Program-made: the position numbers and the translations under genes | Shown here: positions 8,401 through 9,770 of the stretch, piece by piece | How positions within the stretch are numbered: position 1 is the stretch's first letter | How the letters are laid out: each line of letters starts with the position of its first letter | NCBI GenBank assembly: GCA_913062745.1 | Contig: CAJXXJ010000091.1 | Coordinates: forward strand, 1-9,770 | Length of the DNA stretch: 9,770 bases | Origin: an uncultured Phaeodactylibacter sp. | GTDB taxonomy: Bacteria; Bacteroidota; Bacteroidia; Chitinophagales; Saprospiraceae | Direction of reading: 5' to 3' | Notes under the pieces: model-generated | What the model was told of the DNA's origin: nothing | The model's input: only the letters and a program-made list of their open reading frames with translations | Databases searched by the model: none

Positions 8401-9770
8401 CAAGCTGAAGCTGCTGGCCTGGCCGGCAGCCTGGGGGCTATCAAGATCAAAGACGATGCCTTCTTCAACGCGCTGGCCTACCTGCATCAGGCTGCCGGGC
8501 AGGCGCAGAAAGCCATTCAGTACTGGGAGCTTACGGAGCGCTACGAGCACGAGGACTACTACAAAGCGAAGCTCAGCGCCTCCACGGAGCCGCTGGAGCG
8601 CGTCTACTACCTGCAGCGCCTGAATAAACCGGTAGAACTGGTGGCAGAATACCTGAAAGCCCGGGAAGTATTCACCGAAGAGTCGGAATTGAGCCTGGTA
8701 CTCGATGCACTGGTCAAGACCAGCAAACCCGAAGAGGCCATCCGGCTGGTTGGCGACTACCCGGAGCTGTGGCCACAGATGCGCCGCCTGATTATTGGCA
8801 AAGACGCCTCCATTACCCGCCTGGCGATGCTGCTTTCCAGGCTGGTAGACGCTATGGACCAAAACCCCAAAGCGTACGCGGGCCTGGTCAACGCCGAGCT
8901 TGCCGAACAGGCTGCACAAAAAATCATAGAAGCTCTGCCCGATGATGAGCTGCTGAACCGCAAAAAGCCGAAGTTCCGCAAGCGCCGCTTTGCTGATAAA
9001 GCAGTGGGGGAAGCAGCAAGCGCCTATACCCAGCTGCTGGCCCGGTCGAGCCTTCGTCCCGATCAGCAGCCCCTGAGTAACTCCGGTAAGCTCATCCACG
9101 CCTATGCAGAATCTGCTGCCTTCGAGCCGGTTAGCCTGATGGCAGAAGAATGGGCCTGTGCCATAGAGCGTACCCACAGTAAATTGATCGATGCCCTGAA
9201 GTTATTCGACGGGCACCGCAACTTCCTTTTGCGCCGGAAAAAACTGCCTCAAGCGGTCCGGCAGTTTTTGCTGCAGCGCTGGCTGAAGATGCAGTACAAG
9301 CGCAACTTGTTTGACCTCAAGCTGCCGCTCAATACCAAGGTGCATCAGCTGGCCCCTGAAAAGGAGGCGCTGCTGCGCAAATTGCTGCGGGACAGCCTGG
9401 AAGAGCTGCAGGAGAAAAAAGTTAAAGGCATCAGCAATTTGCGGCAGCCGCTGTCGGAACTGGACAATATTTTGGATTACCCCGATTTCTACAGCGTATG
9501 GAAAGCAGATGCACCGCCGGCTAAAGAACCCGAAGCGCCCGCCCCGTTGCCGGAGACAGAAACTGAGCCGCCGGCTGATGAAACGGGTTACCCGGGTGAA
9601 GATACGCCGCTGCCGGAACCTAACCCGGCAGAACCGCTCGTGAAAGGCAACAGCTCCAATGGGGAGTCTGACCATCCGGACGAGGCGGTGATGGAGCCGC
9701 CGGCCTCGGTAGCCGATCCCATGGCAGAGTCAGAACCTCCGGCCGTGGAGCCTGTGCCGGCCACCGAGGG
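5410..9770 (+). CDS. Giant SF1 (UvrD/Rep, TRANK1-like) helicase with TPR-like C-terminus; 3' end outside window
   Basis: One frame is open from ATG 5410 to the window edge, at least 1453 codons. An in-frame TAA at 5383-5385 and no other ATG fix the start. Residues 1-318 are an N-terminal region with two RelE/ParE-like segments (about 21-90 and 165-245; weak likeness). The motor follows: Q-motif LSPEQ 319-323; Walker A GQAGSGKS 338-345; motif Ia (IIFLTENDELLNQ); Walker B DEAQDF 548-553; motif III AGDPFQ 583-588; NYRSS 627-631; motif V RSKGSEY 721-727; motif VI LYVAITRAQ 776-784 with arginine finger R782. The Ia-II insert (EIAWYIIHSFIKGQ, then IYENVWNPFYRKLREKGYW and DRLDLV) is like eukaryotic TRANK1 and its relatives. 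Residues about 855-1360 are helical and TPR-like (AAKAYQQLGDKY, EEAGDQFREMKKFEEASECY). From 1368 on the chain is Pro/Glu-rich. It should be an ATP-driven nucleic-acid translocase in the cytoplasm; its biological role is unknown. GC content and codon choice look like those of its neighbours. Confidence 0.95.
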   Translation, partial: MPFLYRCTSFRESFDKEDHSVGLQVDQKLNQLASRKKFVPSKTLKVYDRSGIYIQRLMGHGTNMRVIIQEHKFPFEEEEHTFYFLREYIPQNKYEPRWRSKVLPYIESGVYKDQFPLSEQDQKAGEAAYREYLDQRKRKLPEPPGELTEWFKDEKFGLDPKFSIYETQLWMAFSDGEMKDFANDFYRALQAVYNEDTSTIDYHRVEEVADHRHLFVAHYEDIYLIYEAFRPPEKGERVLLLHNGGFEKPAAEYQNRKQQKIEAAIHYEPLRGMRHHQYSIERFSKGAVRAYPAGIVNRHNGRDEWRAIQTHSNKSNLALSPEQLELLKEFDFPKFINGQAGSGKSEMLYYLYAEIYYRQQFYEFEAPIIFLTENDELLNQALQDTRNKLMSNSEYQGIEVDPEKLQASFRSFRHFLLEELVEDPEDYPEDKYVNFARFKMLYENSALPHSVIRRYPAEIAWYIIHSFIKGQDADQEAFAPKDFMKLPKKDRSTVDQAIYRGIYENVWNPFYRKLREKGYWDRLDLVRDILGMYDDIPREQKYMAILCDEAQDFTRVELQLLIRLSLFSDYNLENMDRVPITFAGDPFQTVNPTGFSLVKLKRLFKDELTEGLKFGLKKDLDAELTFNYRSSPAVVAFANAVQLFRRTYLETTDLEKPQEAKRLGGGSTPAYYCLDYEQRRLREKLSGGQVFILGCNDGEEEKIVQQDEWLQDKDIIKSAARSKGSEYPSIVLYKFGDQFIREFSEDLLRQLLTGSKSYKDLESGEQFRISFFFNKLYVAITRAQESCLVVDTEQGIEHFWKILQQLNCSDTKVKNWEKAFEIPFLEAGKLDTLAETDVNNLLRIAEEDRKNGLVYEDAFKMRDAAKAYQQLGDKYDSDVAYCQAKALQFEYKYEEAGDQFREMKKFEEASECYWIGEKWQQLIDLHKDSGEKKLRIRRYIAQLMSGEDNHEPALELGGMLMSAVDEPDLRGKISWRKAWVERLSELILHWSKELKDAQAEAAGLAGSLGAIKIKDDAFFNALAYLHQAAGQAQKAIQYWELTERYEHEDYYKAKLSASTEPLERVYYLQRLNKPVELVAEYLKAREVFTEESELSLVLDALVKTSKPEEAIRLVGDYPELWPQMRRLIIGKDASITRLAMLLSRLVDAMDQNPKAYAGLVNAELAEQAAQKIIEALPDDELLNRKKPKFRKRRFADKAVGEAASAYTQLLARSSLRPDQQPLSNSGKLIHAYAESAAFEPVSLMAEEWACAIERTHSKLIDALKLFDGHRNFLLRRKKLPQAVRQFLLQRWLKMQYKRNLFDLKLPLNTKVHQLAPEKEALLRKLLRDSLEELQEKKVKGISNLRQPLSELDNILDYPDFYSVWKADAPPAKEPEAPAPLPETETEPPADETGYPGEDTPLPEPNPAEPLVKGNSSNGESDHPDEAVMEPPASVADPMAESEPPAVEPVPATE

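Noticed and set aside
7825..9177. 450-codon open frame on the minus strand inside the helicase
   Set aside because: It is antisense to the helicase C-terminal region, which continues one open frame from the SF1 motor. Its product is low in recognisable motifs.

Overview
The window looks like a chromosomal segment of a fairly GC-rich member of the Bacteroidota. The reasons are a tRNA promoter of the Bacteroidota type (TTG-N20-TATATTTG), no Shine-Dalgarno sequences before the genes, and a small Cys-lipoprotein next to a large AsmA-like periplasmic protein. Genus cannot be told from the sequence alone.

Layout. Bases 1-561 (+) hold the tail of an unidentified gene, a possible 17-codon overlapping mini-ORF, and a small lipoprotein that starts at GTG. 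Bases 677-2206 (+) encode cofactor-independent phosphoglycerate mutase (gpmI), with all expected catalytic residues. A strong hairpin at 2216-2254 separates gpmI from a convergent AsmA-like gene (2286-4883, -). Upstream of that gene, on the same strand, come an intrinsic terminator (5017-5046), tRNA-Val(UAC) (5049-5123) and the tRNA promoter (5174-5204). From 5410 to the end of the window, and past it, one open frame of at least 1453 codons (+) encodes a giant superfamily 1 helicase.

The helicase is the most notable part. It has a roughly 320-residue N-terminal region containing two toxin-like (RelE/ParE-like) alpha/beta segments, though that likeness is weak. Next comes a complete UvrD/Rep-type motor whose insert between motifs Ia and II resembles the TRANK1 branch of SF1 helicases. 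A long helical TPR-like region follows, and then a Pro/Glu-rich tail that runs off the window. It starts after a 286-bp intergenic region carrying a pair of 11-bp direct repeats with a 20-bp period. Any partner genes would lie downstream, outside the window.

The left half is ordinary: glycolysis, envelope maintenance and a tRNA. No integrase, transposase, CRISPR array or toxin-antitoxin pair was seen.
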